DNA of 64,000 nt, from NCBI RefSeq assembly GCF_037646705.1, contig NZ_JBBHER010000002.1, positions 124,001 through 188,000 on the forward strand, in the 5' to 3' direction. Position numbers and translations under genes: made by a program. The notes under the pieces were generated by a model. It ran no database searches and had not been told where the DNA came from. It was given only the letters and a program-made list of their open reading frames with translations. This DNA comes from Pikeienuella litoralis. Its GTDB lineage: Bacteria; Pseudomonadota; Alphaproteobacteria; Rhodobacterales; Rhodobacteraceae. Positions 1-12,329 of the stretch are shown piece after piece. Numbering within the stretch: position 1 is the stretch's first letter; each line of letters starts with the position of its first letter.

Positions 1-804
1 GCCGAGCGCGCCGGCGTAGGATTCGAGCGCGCGGTCCCGGATCAGCGGGCCGATCAGCGGCGCGCGGAGCGCGGCCCCCGCCAGCCGCCGCTTTCCGGCC
101 TCCGCGCCGGACAGGATCAGCGCGCCGACGCCGAGGACGCCGAGACCAGCGAGCAGCGGGCCGCCCCATTCGCGAAGCGCCCGCGAGGCCGCGAAGAACC
201 ACGCCGTCGCGCCGGAGACCTCGGCGCCCGCCGCGCGGAGAACCTCCTCGAACCGGGGTTGCGCGAAGCCGACGAACACCGCGAGCGCCAGAAGCGCCGC
301 GATCAGGACGAAGGCGGGATAGGCCAGCGCGGAGGCGACGGCGCCCCGCCCGGCGACGCGGCGCTCCACCAGCGTCGCGGCGGCGTCCGCCGCGCGCGCG
401 AGCTCGCCCGACGTCTCGCCCGAGGCGATGAGCGCGACCTCGGCTTCGGAGAAATCCGCGGGCCAGGCCGCCATCGCCTCGGAGAGCGGGCGCCCCGAGG
501 CGACGGCGATGGCGAGATCGGCGAAAAGCCCGCCCGCGCTCTCGGTCCCGCCCGCGAGCCGCAGCGCCCGGTCGAGCGGCGCCCGCGCCGCCGCCAGCGA
601 GGCGAGCCGGCGCATGGCGGCGGCCCGGTGCGGGAGCCGCGCGCGCGGCCGCGAGGGCGCGCGCCCCGGCGAGATCGAGAGCGCGGTCAGGCCGGCCCGC
701 TCCAGCATCAGCGCCGCCTCGGCTTCGGAGCCCGCGTTCAGGACCCCGCGGCGGCGCCCGCCCCCCGGCGCCGTCGCCCGGTATCGATAGAGCGCGGCGC
801 TCAT
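1..804 (-). CDS. gspF: Type II secretion system inner-membrane protein F (GspF/PilC), partial
   Basis: Inner-membrane platform protein of a type II secretion or type IV pilus machine, which works with the GspE ATPase. The reading frame starts at the ATG at 804 (MSAALYRYRATAPGG) and stays open to the window edge, so 268 codons are visible and the C-terminal part is missing. The start has the usual GspF opening (Y-R-Y-x-A). A basic alanine/arginine-rich helical domain follows, with the family's GRPLSEAM and ASGETSGEL segments near residues 103-135, then a hydrophobic stretch (ALAYPAFVLIAALLALAVFV) matching the first membrane segment. The start codon overlaps the gspE stop (ATGA), so the two are translationally coupled. 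The family call is firm; the exact system (secretion or pilus) cannot be told from this part. Confidence 0.9.
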   Translation of the reverse strand, partial: MSAALYRYRATAPGGGRRRGVLNAGSEAEAALMLERAGLTALSISPGRAPSRPRARLPHRAAAMRRLASLAAARAPLDRALRLAGGTESAGGLFADLAIAVASGRPLSEAMAAWPADFSEAEVALIASGETSGELARAADAAATLVERRVAGRGAVASALAYPAFVLIAALLALAVFVGFAQPRFEEVLRAAGAEVSGATAWFFAASRALREWGGPLLAGLGVLGVGALILSGAEAGKRRLAGAALRAPLIGPLIRDRALESYAGALG

Positions 805-2441
805 GCGGCGGGCGGCGGCGCGACGCGGAGCGCTTCCTCGAGCGAGATGGTCCCGGACGCCGCCAGCGTCAGCGCCGCCTGGCGCAGGGAGGTCGCGCCG
901 GTCAGCGCCGAAAGCGCGGCCTCCGACGGCGCGGGGCCGCGCGCCGCGTCGCTGAAGGCCCGGCTGGCGAGAAACGCCTCCGCCACCGGCGCCCGGCCCC
1001 GGACCCCGGTTCCGCCGCAGCGCGCGCATCCCGGCGCGCGCCGCCAGTCGCCGGCCGGCGGCGCGCCGATCCGGGCCAGCGCCGCGGGGTCGGGCGCGAC
1101 CGGCTCGGCGCAATCGGGGCAGAGCCGCCGCGCGAGCCGCTGCGCGCCCGCGCCGATCAGCGCCGCCGCGAGGAGAAAGGGCTCGACCCCGAGATCCAGA
1201 AGCCGGATCGCCGCCCCGGCGGCGGAATTGGCGTGAACCGTGGAGAGCACGAGATGCCCGGTCAGCGCCGCCTGAACCGCGATCGACGCGCTCTCCCGGT
1301 CGCGGATCTCGCCCACCATCATCACGTCCGGATTGTGGCGCAGCATCGCCCGCTGCGCGCGCGCGAAATCGAAGCCGATCTCGGGGCGAACCTGCATCTG
1401 CACCACGCCCGGCAGCGCGTATTCGACCGGGTCCTCCACCGTCATGATCTTGCGCTCCGCGCTGTTGAGGCCGGAGAGCGCGGCGTGGAGCGTCGTCGTC
1501 TTGCCGGCGCCGGTCGGCCCGGTGAGCAGGAAGAGCCCGTGCGGGGCGGCGCTCGCCGCGGCGACGACATCGGCGTATTCCGCCGGAAAGCCGAGGAGGG
1601 AGAGGTCGCCCGGCGCCGCTTCCGGGTCGAGAAGGCGGATCGCCAGCGTCTCGCCGCCGATCGCCGGCGCGGTGGAGAGCCGAAGGTCGATGCGCCGCCC
1701 CGCCAGGGTCAGCCGCGCCCGCCCGTCCTGCGGCAGCCTCCGCTCCGCCACGTCGAGCCGGGCGAGCACCTTGGCCCGGGCGAGCGCGGCGGGGTAGGTC
1801 GCGGCGTCGAGCGCGCCGATCACCCGCATCGCGCCGTCGACGCGCGCCCGCGCCCGCCCCGCGCCCCCCTCGCCCGCCGGCTCCAGATGAAGGTCGGAGG
1901 CGCCGAGCCGCGCCGCGGTCTCGAGCAGCGCGTCGATCGCCTCGACCGCCGCGCCCGCCGCCGCCGGCGCCGCGTCGGCGGGGGCGGCGCTCGGGCGCGG
2001 GGCGAGCCGCGCGGCGCGCCAGGCGGCGATCCCGGCCGCCGTCGCCACCTTGAACGCGACCGGCCGGTCCGTCGCCATCGAGATCGCGCGGCGGAGATGG
2101 TCGTCGAACGGATCCGCGAGCGCCGCGACGAGGCCGCCGTCCTCCGTCGGGGCCAGCGCCAGCTGATGCGCGGCGACGAACCCGCGCTGCGGGGCTCCCG
2201 CGTCGGGCGGCCCGGGCAGCGCCGCGACCGCATCGTCGCTCATGAGCGGAAGGTCGAGCGCCTCCGCCGCCGCCGCCGCCGCCCTGGAGGCGGGAATCAG
2301 GCCGAGACGGCAGGCCGCCGCGAGCGCGGATTCCCCGCCGCGCGCGGCTTTCCGGGCGCGCGCGGCGTCCTCCGGGCTGAGCGCGCGCGCCTCCACCAGC
2401 GTCCGAACGCATGCGTCAACCGGCGATTCTGGCGTCTCCAT
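801..2441 (-). CDS. gspE: GspE/PilB-family secretion ATPase
   Basis: Cytoplasmic hexameric ATPase that powers type II secretion or pilus assembly. It has an N-terminal GspE/MshE-like region, the Asp box (KVLARLDVAERRLPQDGR), Walker A GPTGAGKTT near residue 305, Walker B DVMMVGEIRD near 372, the His-box region (GHLVLSTVHAN) and a C-terminal zinc site with two CxxC pairs (CPDC, CARC) about 35 residues apart. Starting at ATG 2441 gives 546 aa, a normal length. An AGGA lies 13 nt upstream, rather far. In-frame starts at 2477 (ATG) and 2504 would extend the N-terminus by 12-21 unconserved residues. Its stop overlaps the gspF start, and it diverges from the cytochrome gene at 2579. The linker around residues 170-190 is Ala/Pro-rich. 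Confidence 0.92.
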   Translation of the reverse strand: METPESPVDACVRTLVEARALSPEDAARARKAARGGESALAAACRLGLIPASRAAAAAAEALDLPLMSDDAVAALPGPPDAGAPQRGFVAAHQLALAPTEDGGLVAALADPFDDHLRRAISMATDRPVAFKVATAAGIAAWRAARLAPRPSAAPADAAPAAAGAAVEAIDALLETAARLGASDLHLEPAGEGGAGRARARVDGAMRVIGALDAATYPAALARAKVLARLDVAERRLPQDGRARLTLAGRRIDLRLSTAPAIGGETLAIRLLDPEAAPGDLSLLGFPAEYADVVAAASAAPHGLFLLTGPTGAGKTTTLHAALSGLNSAERKIMTVEDPVEYALPGVVQMQVRPEIGFDFARAQRAMLRHNPDVMMVGEIRDRESASIAVQAALTGHLVLSTVHANSAAGAAIRLLDLGVEPFLLAAALIGAGAQRLARRLCPDCAEPVAPDPAALARIGAPPAGDWRRAPGCARCGGTGVRGRAPVAEAFLASRAFSDAARGPAPSEAALSALTGATSLRQAALTLAASGTISLEEALRVAPPPAA

Positions 2442-2578
2442 CGCGGAATTTGCGTCCTTTTTCCACTTTGCGGCCATATTCGAGTTTGGCGTATCGGCGC
2501 GCAACCCGTATCGTCACACGAAAGCGGCTTGGGGTGTAGGGGCTTGTCACCCGGCCAATTGCGACGAAGGAGGGAACG

Positions 2579-3904
2579 ATGGTGAGGCTTGGCGCGATAG
2601 CTGCCTTAATGATGGGGTTCGGGTGGCTGGCGCCTCCCGCCGCCGCTCAGGACGTGCATCTCGGAGTGAAAAGCTGCGGCTCCAGCGGGTGCCATGGGCA
2701 GGTCGCGTCGTCCTCATCGCCGGTTCTCCTGAACGAATACGTCACCTGGCAGAAATACGACAGCCACGCCACCGCCTATAAAGTGCTGATGGAGCCGCGC
2801 TCGCAGAGGATCGCGCGCAATCTCGGCCTGCCGAACGCGCATGAGGCCAAGATCTGCCTCGATTGCCACGCCGACAATGTGCCCGAAGAGAAACGCGGCC
2901 CCCAGTTCGTGCTGGCCGACGGCGTCGGCTGCGAGGCGTGCCACGGCGCGGGCGCCGCGCCATGGATGGGGCTCCATATCGGCGGATCGCCGCATGAGCG
3001 GAACGTCGAGAACGGCCTCGTGCCGCTGGAGGACCCGATCGTCCGCGCCGGCGTGTGCCTCGACTGCCATCTCGGCGACGAGACCCGCTTCGCGACCCAT
3101 CAGATCATGGGCGCCGGCCATCCGCGGATCAGCTTCGAGATGGACAGCTTCACCGATTTCCAGCCGGCGCATTTCGTCGTCGACGACGATTACCGCAAGC
3201 GCAAGAAAGTGGTCGACGGGGTCCGGACCTGGGCGATCGGGCAGGCGCTGATGGTCGAGCGGCGGATGGATCTGCTCACCGACCCGAAATATTCGCCGAG
3301 CGGGCTCTTCCCCGAACTGGCCTTTTTCGACTGCCACGCCTGCCATCATCCGATGTCGGACGCGCTGCCGGATGCGAGTGGGGCGTTCCCCGCCGCCTGG
3401 TCGCCGCGTCCCGGCGTCGGCCTCGCCCCGGGCGTTCCGAAGTTCAACGACGCCAACATGCTGATGCTGGAGATCGCGTTGACCATGGCCGGGCCCGACA
3501 TGGTCGAGGCGATGCGCGCCGACATCCTCGCCCTTCACAAGGCGAGCCAGACCTCGCGCGAGGCGGTGCTGGAGGCGGCGGCCAAGACGAAGGCGACCGC
3601 GCGCGCCGCGGTGAACGCGCTCGCGGCGAAGAAGATCGACGCGGCGGAGATGCGCGGCGTCATGGACGTGCTGATCGCGCGCGGAACCAAGGGCTATTTC
3701 GCCGATTACGAGACCGCCGAGCAGGCGACGATGGCGATGGGCTCGATCGTCGAGGCGATGCGCGTCGCCGGCTATATCGACGCGGCGGCCTACAAGAAGA
3801 TCTCGTCGACGATGGAGGCGGTCTACGCGGCGGTCGCGGATGACGAACGCTATATCCCGTCCACCTATGTCGCCGCGATTCAGGCGCTTTCGGCGGCGCT
3901 TTGA
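2579..3904 (+). CDS. Periplasmic multihaem cytochrome c (cytochrome c554-like)
   Basis: 441-aa exported c-type cytochrome. A signal peptide (residues 1-23, cut after AAA-Q) is preceded by a strong AAGGAGG ribosome site. Haem attachment motifs are CLDCH (93-97), CEACH (118-122), CLDCH (160-164) and CHACH (252-256), plus an N-terminal CGSSGCH (33-39), which is a CX4CH motif. The CxSSxCHG opening resembles proteins assigned to the cytochrome c554 family. Many extra histidines (H63, H88, H181, H197, H257) could be axial ligands. The last ~170 residues have no haem motif and look helical and alanine-rich, a domain I do not recognise. No partner oxidoreductase is adjacent. A role in periplasmic electron transfer is inferred; the substrate is unknown. 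Confidence 0.85.
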   Translation: MVRLGAIAALMMGFGWLAPPAAAQDVHLGVKSCGSSGCHGQVASSSSPVLLNEYVTWQKYDSHATAYKVLMEPRSQRIARNLGLPNAHEAKICLDCHADNVPEEKRGPQFVLADGVGCEACHGAGAAPWMGLHIGGSPHERNVENGLVPLEDPIVRAGVCLDCHLGDETRFATHQIMGAGHPRISFEMDSFTDFQPAHFVVDDDYRKRKKVVDGVRTWAIGQALMVERRMDLLTDPKYSPSGLFPELAFFDCHACHHPMSDALPDASGAFPAAWSPRPGVGLAPGVPKFNDANMLMLEIALTMAGPDMVEAMRADILALHKASQTSREAVLEAAAKTKATARAAVNALAAKKIDAAEMRGVMDVLIARGTKGYFADYETAEQATMAMGSIVEAMRVAGYIDAAAYKKISSTMEAVYAAVADDERYIPSTYVAAIQALSAAL

Positions 3905-3927
3905 GCGTCTGACGACGCGATGAAACC

Positions 3928-3949
3928 GGCGCGCGCTCCGGCGCGCGCC
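3928..3949 (+). terminator. GC-rich hairpin after the cytochrome gene
   Basis: A perfect 9-bp inverted repeat (GGCGCGCGC / GCGCGCGCC) with a 4-nt loop lies 24 nt past the cytochrome stop. There is no U-tract, so it is either a weak intrinsic terminator or an mRNA 3' stabilising hairpin. Confidence 0.4.
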
Positions 3950-4062
3950 GCCTCGCTCCCGCCCGTTCAGGCCCAATTGCGCGAAATCTTGACGCGCGCG
4001 CCGCGTATCCGCGCGACGGATGGGGTTCCGTCCGTCGTAAGAGCGGACGAGAGGAGCTGAAC

Positions 4063-4809
4063 ATGGCGGATGGGCGTGTGGGCGCGGGGCTCGGCTTCGC
4101 GGGGCTTTGCCTTGGCGGCGGCGCCGCTCTGGGGGCGTGGATTCTCGGCGCGGCGTTGATCGAGGCGCGGGCGCCGGAGCGGGTCGTCACCGTGAAGGGG
4201 CTCGCGGAGCGGGTGGTCGAAGCGGACGCGGCGACCTGGCGCGCGCCGTTTCGCGGCGTCGGCGAGACGCGCGAGGCGGCGATCGAACAGGCGATCGGCG
4301 CGCGCGACGCGGTTCTGGCCCTTGGCCGCGACGGCGGCCTTCCGCCGGAGGCGATGAGCGTCGAGCCGTTCACGCTCTCGATCGAGCGGACGTTCCTGCA
4401 GCAGCCCGGCGGCGGCCAGGTCGAGAAGGCGCGCTACGTCTCGGCCGGCGCGGTGCGGATGCGCTCCGCCGACGCCGGGGTGATCGAGGCGCTGAGCGGG
4501 CGGACGGCGGAACTGCTGGATGGCGGCGTCCTGCTCGGCGGCGGCGATTACGACAGCGCCGCCCGCCCGGTCTACACCTTCACCGGACTGAACGAGATCA
4601 AGCCCGACATGATCGAGGAGGCGACGAAAAACGCGCGCGACGCGGCGCGGCGCTTCGCCGAAGACAGCGGCTCCGCCGTCGGCCGGATCGTCGGCGCCAA
4701 TCAGGGCGTGGTCGAGATTTCCGCCGCCGACGGCGACTACACCGAGCGGAACGAGCGGCGAAAACGCATCCGCGTCGTCACCACGGTGAGATACGAACTG
4801 GTCGATTGA
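4063..4809 (+). CDS. SIMPL-domain (DUF541) membrane-anchored protein
   Basis: 248-aa protein of the SIMPL/DUF541 family (E. coli YggE relatives), periplasmic and of unclear biochemical function, linked in E. coli to oxidative stress. A GAGGAG ribosome site precedes ATG 4063. A glycine/alanine-rich hydrophobic segment at residues 8-32 is an uncleaved anchor or signal. The SIMPL core follows (VTVKGLAERVVEADAA near 42-58) and runs to the end, with the typical late helix of Ala/Arg repeats (EEATKNARDAARRFAED) and a final strand (RIRVVTTVRYELVD). It stands alone between the cytochrome gene and the tRNA; no operon partner is visible. Confidence 0.85.
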   Translation: MADGRVGAGLGFAGLCLGGGAALGAWILGAALIEARAPERVVTVKGLAERVVEADAATWRAPFRGVGETREAAIEQAIGARDAVLALGRDGGLPPEAMSVEPFTLSIERTFLQQPGGGQVEKARYVSAGAVRMRSADAGVIEALSGRTAELLDGGVLLGGGDYDSAARPVYTFTGLNEIKPDMIEEATKNARDAARRFAEDSGSAVGRIVGANQGVVEISAADGDYTERNERRKRIRVVTTVRYELVD

Positions 4810-4942
4810 GGCGCGCCTGAGCCGGCGCCGCGCCCGGCCCCCTCCGCCCGAATCGGGCCGGGGCCGGGCATCCCGGGCGGCGAGGCCGGATATGCCGCTC
4901 ATGCGGCCGCCTCCCGCGATGCGCGCAAGCGTTTTCAAAACC

Positions 4943-4976
4943 AAAAAGGCCAGCCGGATCGCCCGGCTGGCCTTTT
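4943..4976. terminator. Bidirectional intrinsic terminator of tRNA-Gly
   Basis: A 10-bp perfect stem (4948-4957 with 4963-4972, GGCCAGCCGG / CCGGCTGGCC) has a 5-nt loop. It is flanked by AAAAA on the left and TTTT on the right, so it is a good rho-independent terminator in both directions. It lies 22 nt beyond the 3' end of the minus-strand tRNA and can also stop transcription coming from the SIMPL gene. Confidence 0.85.
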
Positions 4977-4994
4977 GCGGTCTGATTCCAAAAA

Positions 4995-5069
4995 TGGAGC
5001 GGGCGATGAGATTCGAACTCACGACCCCAACCTTGGCAAGGTTGTGCTCTACCCCTGAGCTACGCCCGC
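4995..5069 (-). tRNA. tRNA-Gly (anticodon GCC)
   Basis: The minus strand folds as a complete 75-nt cloverleaf. The acceptor stem GCGGGCG pairs with CGCCCGC. The D arm contains AGCTCAGGGGTAGAGC, the anticodon loop is TTGCCAA (GCC), the T arm contains GTTCGAATC, and CCA is encoded. The anticodon assigns it to glycine GGC/GGT codons. An intrinsic terminator follows immediately downstream. Confidence 0.97.
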
Positions 5070-5170
5070 GTCATCAGACAGACGCGGGTTATAAGGATTC
5101 GTCGGCTCTTGGCAAGCGCGATTCCGCGCGTTTCTCTTGAGCCCGCAATCGCCGCATCGAAAGGAAGCTC

Positions 5171-5731
5171 ATGACCGAAGCCGCGCCGACCCCAGCCGAA
5201 TCCGCCGGCGAGAAAAAGCTCGCCGCTCTCCTTCTCGACGCCGGGATCGCCGTCCGGGCGCATCGCCACAAGCCGCTCTTCACCGTCGAGGAGAGCCGCG
5301 CCGAGATCGCCGCTCTCCCCGGCGCGCACACCAAGAACCTGTTCCTGAAGGACCGCAAGGGCGCGCTCACGCTGGTCTCTTGCCTCGACCATCGCCGGAT
5401 CCGGATCGCCGATCTCGAAAAGGCCATCGGCGCGCGCCGGTTGAGCTTCGCGCCGCCGCCGCTTCTCGAAGAGGCGCTCGGCGTCGCGCCCGGCTCGGTG
5501 ACGCCGTTCGCGCTGATCAACGATTCCGCGCGCCGGGTGCGCCTGATCCTCGACGCCGGCATGATGGCGCGGGAGCCGCTCAACTTTCATCCGCTTCACA
5601 ACAAGGCGACCTTCGCCATCTCCGCCGCCGGATTTCGCGCCTTCCTCGCCCGGATCGGCCGCGAGGCGGAGGAGGTGGATTTCGACGCGCTGGAGCGTCT
5701 GGCCGCCGCACGGGAGGAAAAGACCGGCTGA
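5171..5731 (+). CDS. Prolyl-tRNA deacylase family protein (YbaK/ProX domain)
   Basis: 186-aa trans-editing enzyme family that hydrolyses mischarged tRNA (Ala-tRNAPro or Cys-tRNAPro) in the cytoplasm. The diagnostic segment HTKNLFLKDRKG is at residues 53-64, with the conserved lysine at 55. The later block GVAPGSVTPFALIND (near 100-115) and the closing NFHPLHNKATFAIS strand match the PrdX/ProXp-ala type more than short YbaK. AAGGAAGCTC upstream supports ATG 5171. It heads a run of four small housekeeping genes on the same strand, 59 bp before the thioredoxin gene. Substrate preference within the family cannot be read from the sequence. Confidence 0.88.
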   Translation: MTEAAPTPAESAGEKKLAALLLDAGIAVRAHRHKPLFTVEESRAEIAALPGAHTKNLFLKDRKGALTLVSCLDHRRIRIADLEKAIGARRLSFAPPPLLEEALGVAPGSVTPFALINDSARRVRLILDAGMMAREPLNFHPLHNKATFAISAAGFRAFLARIGREAEEVDFDALERLAAAREEKTG

Positions 5732-5790
5732 AGCATTGTCCTTTCGCCCCCTCACGCACTATGTCGTGGCAAACCTATGGAGAAGCGGAC

Positions 5791-6717
5791 ATGCTCAATC
5801 TCGGATCTGGCGCCGCCGCGCCCGCCCCCGCCGGCGATCTGGTCAAGGACGGAACCGACGCCAGCTTCATGGCCGATGTGATCGAGGCGTCGAAGGGCGC
5901 CGCGGTCATCGTCGACTTCCACGCCGAATGGTGCGGCCCCTGCAAGACCCTCGGCCCCGCGTTGGAGAGCGCGGTGAAGGCCGCCGGCGGCAAGGTGAAG
6001 CTGGTCAAGGTCGATATCGACCAGAACCCGCAATTCGCCGCGCAGCTTCGCGTCCAGTCGATCCCGGCGGTGTTCGCCTTCGTCGACGGCCAGCCGATCG
6101 ACGGGTTCATGGGCGCGCTGCCCCCGTCCGAGCTGAAGGCCTTCGTCGACCGCGTGGCCGCCCAGGGCGGCGCCGGCGCGTCCGAAGCCGAAAGCCTCGC
6201 CGAGGCGCTCGACGCCGCCGACGCGATGCTGGCCGAGGGCGCCGTCGCCGACGCGATCGAGACCTTCGCCGCCGTGGTCGAGGCCGCGCCGGAAAACGCG
6301 CGCGCCCACGCCGGCCTCGCCGGCGCCTTCGCCGCCGCCGGGCGGGCGGATCAGGCCCGCGCCGCGCTCGACGCCGCGCCCGAGGCGATCCGGGACGACC
6401 CCGCGCTCACCGCGGTCCGCGCCCAGCTCGACCTCGCCGAGCAGACCTCCGGCGTCGGCGAGGCGGACGCGCTCCGCGAGAAGCTGGCGGCGGATCCCGA
6501 CGATCATCAGGCCCGCTTCGACCTCGCGCTGGCGCTTCTCGGCGCCGGCGATCAGGAGGGCGCGATCGAGGAGCTGCTGGAGCTGTTCCGCCGCGACCGC
6601 GAATGGGATGACGGCGCCGCGAGGGCGCAGCTGTTCCGGATTTTCGACAGCCTCGGCGAAAAGAGCGCTCTGGCGCTGAAAGGCCGCCGGCGGCTCTCCT
6701 CGATGATCTTCGCATGA
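5791..6717 (+). CDS. Thioredoxin-TPR co-chaperone (CnoX/YbbN-like)
   Basis: 308-aa fusion of an N-terminal thioredoxin fold and C-terminal TPR-like helices, the architecture of YbbN/CnoX, a chaperedoxin that guards proteins against oxidation and passes them to GroEL/DnaK. The active site WCGPC (C48, C51) is intact, unlike the SxxC of E. coli CnoX, so oxidoreductase activity is likely. The cis-proline is at P92 (SIPAVF). From about residue 120, alanine-rich paired helices follow (ETFAAVVEAAPENARAHAGL and similar). GGAGAAG 5 nt upstream fixes ATG 5791. The longer open frame upstream is not used, because it overlaps the deacylase gene in another frame. Confidence 0.92.
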   Translation: MLNLGSGAAAPAPAGDLVKDGTDASFMADVIEASKGAAVIVDFHAEWCGPCKTLGPALESAVKAAGGKVKLVKVDIDQNPQFAAQLRVQSIPAVFAFVDGQPIDGFMGALPPSELKAFVDRVAAQGGAGASEAESLAEALDAADAMLAEGAVADAIETFAAVVEAAPENARAHAGLAGAFAAAGRADQARAALDAAPEAIRDDPALTAVRAQLDLAEQTSGVGEADALREKLAADPDDHQARFDLALALLGAGDQEGAIEELLELFRRDREWDDGAARAQLFRIFDSLGEKSALALKGRRRLSSMIFA

Positions 6718-6724
6718 GGGCTTG

Positions 6725-7387
6725 ATGTCCCGCCATTTCGGCCTTGCGGATCTGCCCGACGCGCTGCCGGTGTTTCCTCTGGCGGACTCGCTGCTGCTGC
6801 CGCGCGGCCGGTTGCCGCTCAACGTGTTCGAACCGCGCTATCTGGCGATGATCGACGACGTGTTGAAGACCGACCGGCGGCTCCTCGGCGTGATTCAGCC
6901 CGATGACGCCGCGGTCGACGAGTTTCGCGGCGAGCCGGGGCTGCGCTCGGTCGGCTGCGCCGGGCGGATCGTCAGCTTTTCAGAGACCGAGGACGGCCGC
7001 TATCTGGTCATTCTGGCCGGAATCTGCCGTTTCAGCCCGGTCGAGGAGATCGAGGGCTTCACCCCTTACCGCCGGGTCCGCCCCGACTGGACCCCGTGGG
7101 CGCGCGATCTCGGCCCGCGCGAGCGGGACGACGCCTTCGACCGGCCGGCGTTTCTCGCGCTTCTGAAGCGCTATTTCGCCGCCGCCGGCCTCTCGACCGA
7201 CTGGGACAGCCTGAAGGAGGCGGACGAGGAGATGCTGGTCAATTCCCTGGCGATGCTCTGCCCGTTCTCGGGCGAGGAGAAACAGGCGCTTCTGGAGGCC
7301 GAGATGCTCGGCGACCGGCGCGCCAGCCTGATCGCGCTGATGGAGTTCGCCATCGCCAGCCATGGAGAGGACGGAGCGCTGCAATGA
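6725..7387 (+). CDS. LON peptidase substrate-binding (LonN) domain protein
   Basis: 220-aa protein made only of the Lon N-terminal PUA-like domain, with no AAA+ or protease part. The sequence shows the family's ADLPDALPVFPLADSLLLPRGRLPLNVFEPRY opening in pieces (VFPL, LPLNVFEPRYL), the mid-strand ...GRIVSFSETEDGRY and a C-terminal helical bundle (DEEMLVNSLAMLCPFS). Members are usually annotated as uncharacterised or as substrate adaptors. The start is ATG 6725 with GAGGG upstream, and TTG 6722 is ignored. It lies 7 bp after the thioredoxin gene and its stop overlaps the next start (ATGA), so this is an operon. Confidence 0.9.
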   Translation: MSRHFGLADLPDALPVFPLADSLLLPRGRLPLNVFEPRYLAMIDDVLKTDRRLLGVIQPDDAAVDEFRGEPGLRSVGCAGRIVSFSETEDGRYLVILAGICRFSPVEEIEGFTPYRRVRPDWTPWARDLGPRERDDAFDRPAFLALLKRYFAAAGLSTDWDSLKEADEEMLVNSLAMLCPFSGEEKQALLEAEMLGDRRASLIALMEFAIASHGEDGALQ

Positions 7388-7596
7388 CCGAAGACGCCCC
7401 CCGCCGCGAGGCCGGCTCCGCGCCGGCCAGCGTCGACCGGAAGATGCTGGAGAGCCTCGTCTGCCCGGTGACGCAGAAGCCGCTCGACTATGACCGCGAG
7501 ACGGGCGAGCTGGTCTCGCGCGCGGCCGGACTCGCCTTCCCGATCCGTGACGGAATCCCGATCATGCTGGTCGAGGAGGCGCGGCCGCTCGCCTGA
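7384..7596 (+). CDS. Trm112-family small protein
   Basis: 70-aa protein of the Trm112/YcaR family (zinc-ribbon-like fold; in other lineages an activator of methyltransferases). The core is MLESLVCPVTQKPLDYDR, then LAFPIRDGIPIML. Only one of the expected cysteines is left (C28), so metal binding is doubtful; loss of the CxxC pairs is common in proteobacterial members. It overlaps the LonN gene by 4 nt (ATGA) and probably depends on it for translation. Confidence 0.9.
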   Translation: MTEDAPRREAGSAPASVDRKMLESLVCPVTQKPLDYDRETGELVSRAAGLAFPIRDGIPIMLVEEARPLA

Positions 7597-7714
7597 ATCA
7601 GGCGCCATATCTGGGTCCGCGCCCGCGCAGGGCCGCCAGATCAAGCGTCAAACGGCTTGACCTCGCCCCCGTCGCCCCGTACCCGAATAGGGCGTGGCGA
7701 GAGAGGGGTTGCGG

Positions 7715-11164
<3,450 letters not shown>

Positions 11165-11222
11165 GCCGCTTTCCTTCGCTTCGCCGCTCCGCTACATCCC
11201 CGTGGGAAAGGAGCGCTCCGCC

Positions 11223-12329
11223 ATGTCCTTCAACACCTTCGGCCGCCTTTTCCGCGTCACCACCTGGGGCGAAAGCCACGGCCCCGCGCTCGGCGCGGTG
11301 GTGGACGGCTGCCCGCCCCGCATCCGCCTCGAGCCGGGAATGCTCCAGCACTGGCTCGACCGCCGGAAACCCGGCCAGAACAAGTACACCACCCAGCGCC
11401 GCGAGCCCGACGAGGTCGAGATCCTCTCCGGCGTCTATGAAGGCGTGACCACCGGAACCCCGATCCAGCTGATGATCCGCAACACCGATCAGCGCTCGAA
11501 GGACTATTCCGAGATCGAGGACAAGTTCCGCCCCGGCCACGCCGACTACACCTACTGGGTGAAATACGGGGTCCGCGACCCCCGCGGCGGCGGGCGCGCT
11601 TCGGCGCGCGAGACCGCGGCCCGCGTCGCCGCCGGCGGCGTCGCCCGCGCGGCGCTGAAATCGCTCCTCCCCGATCTTCGCATCCGCGGCGCCATGGTCC
11701 GGATGGGCGCCCACGCCGCCAGCCGCGAGGGCTGGGACTGGGCCGAGGTCGAGCGCAATCCGTTCTGGACCGGAGACGCGAAGGCCGCCGCGCTCTGGGC
11801 CGAGTATCTCGACGGGATCCGCAAATCCGGCTCCTCCATCGGCGCCGTGATCGAGATCACCGCCTCCGGCGTTCCCGCCGGGCTCGGCGCCCCGATCTAC
11901 GCCAAGCTGGATCAGGATCTCGCCGCGGCGATGATGTCGATCAACGCGGTGAAAGGCGTCGAGATCGGCGCCGGCATGGGCGCGGCCGAACTCACCGGCG
12001 AGGAGAACGCCGACGAGATGCGCGCCGGCGCCGACGGCCCGGTCTTCACCTCCAACAACGCCGGCGGCGTTCTCGGCGGCATCTCCACCGGGCAGGACGT
12101 GGTCGCCCGCTTCGCGGTGAAACCGACCTCCTCGATCATGGCCCCCCGCGCCACGGTGGACAAGGCGGGCGAAGAGACCGAGATCCGGACCCGCGGCCGC
12201 CACGACCCCTGCGTCGGCATCCGCGCCGTCCCGGTCGGCGAGGCGATGATGGCCTGCGTCCTCCTCGATCACATCCTGATGGATCGGGGGCAAGTAGGTG
12301 AGCGTTCGGGCGGCGACGGGATCGGCTGA
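11223..12329 (+). CDS. aroC: Chorismate synthase
   Basis: 368-aa FMN-dependent enzyme that converts 5-enolpyruvylshikimate-3-phosphate to chorismate, the last step of the shikimate pathway. All family signatures are present: RVTTWGESHGPALGAVVDG near residues 9-27, GGGRASARETAARVAAGG near 123-140, and GRHDPCVGIRAVPVGEA near 325. ATG 11223 follows AAAGGAG and opens with the usual SFNTFGRLFR. The last gene before the AT-rich insert; it ends in an ordinary GC-rich context and looks intact. Confidence 0.97.
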   Translation: MSFNTFGRLFRVTTWGESHGPALGAVVDGCPPRIRLEPGMLQHWLDRRKPGQNKYTTQRREPDEVEILSGVYEGVTTGTPIQLMIRNTDQRSKDYSEIEDKFRPGHADYTYWVKYGVRDPRGGGRASARETAARVAAGGVARAALKSLLPDLRIRGAMVRMGAHAASREGWDWAEVERNPFWTGDAKAAALWAEYLDGIRKSGSSIGAVIEITASGVPAGLGAPIYAKLDQDLAAAMMSINAVKGVEIGAGMGAAELTGEENADEMRAGADGPVFTSNNAGGVLGGISTGQDVVARFAVKPTSSIMAPRATVDKAGEETEIRTRGRHDPCVGIRAVPVGEAMMACVLLDHILMDRGQVGERSGGDGIG

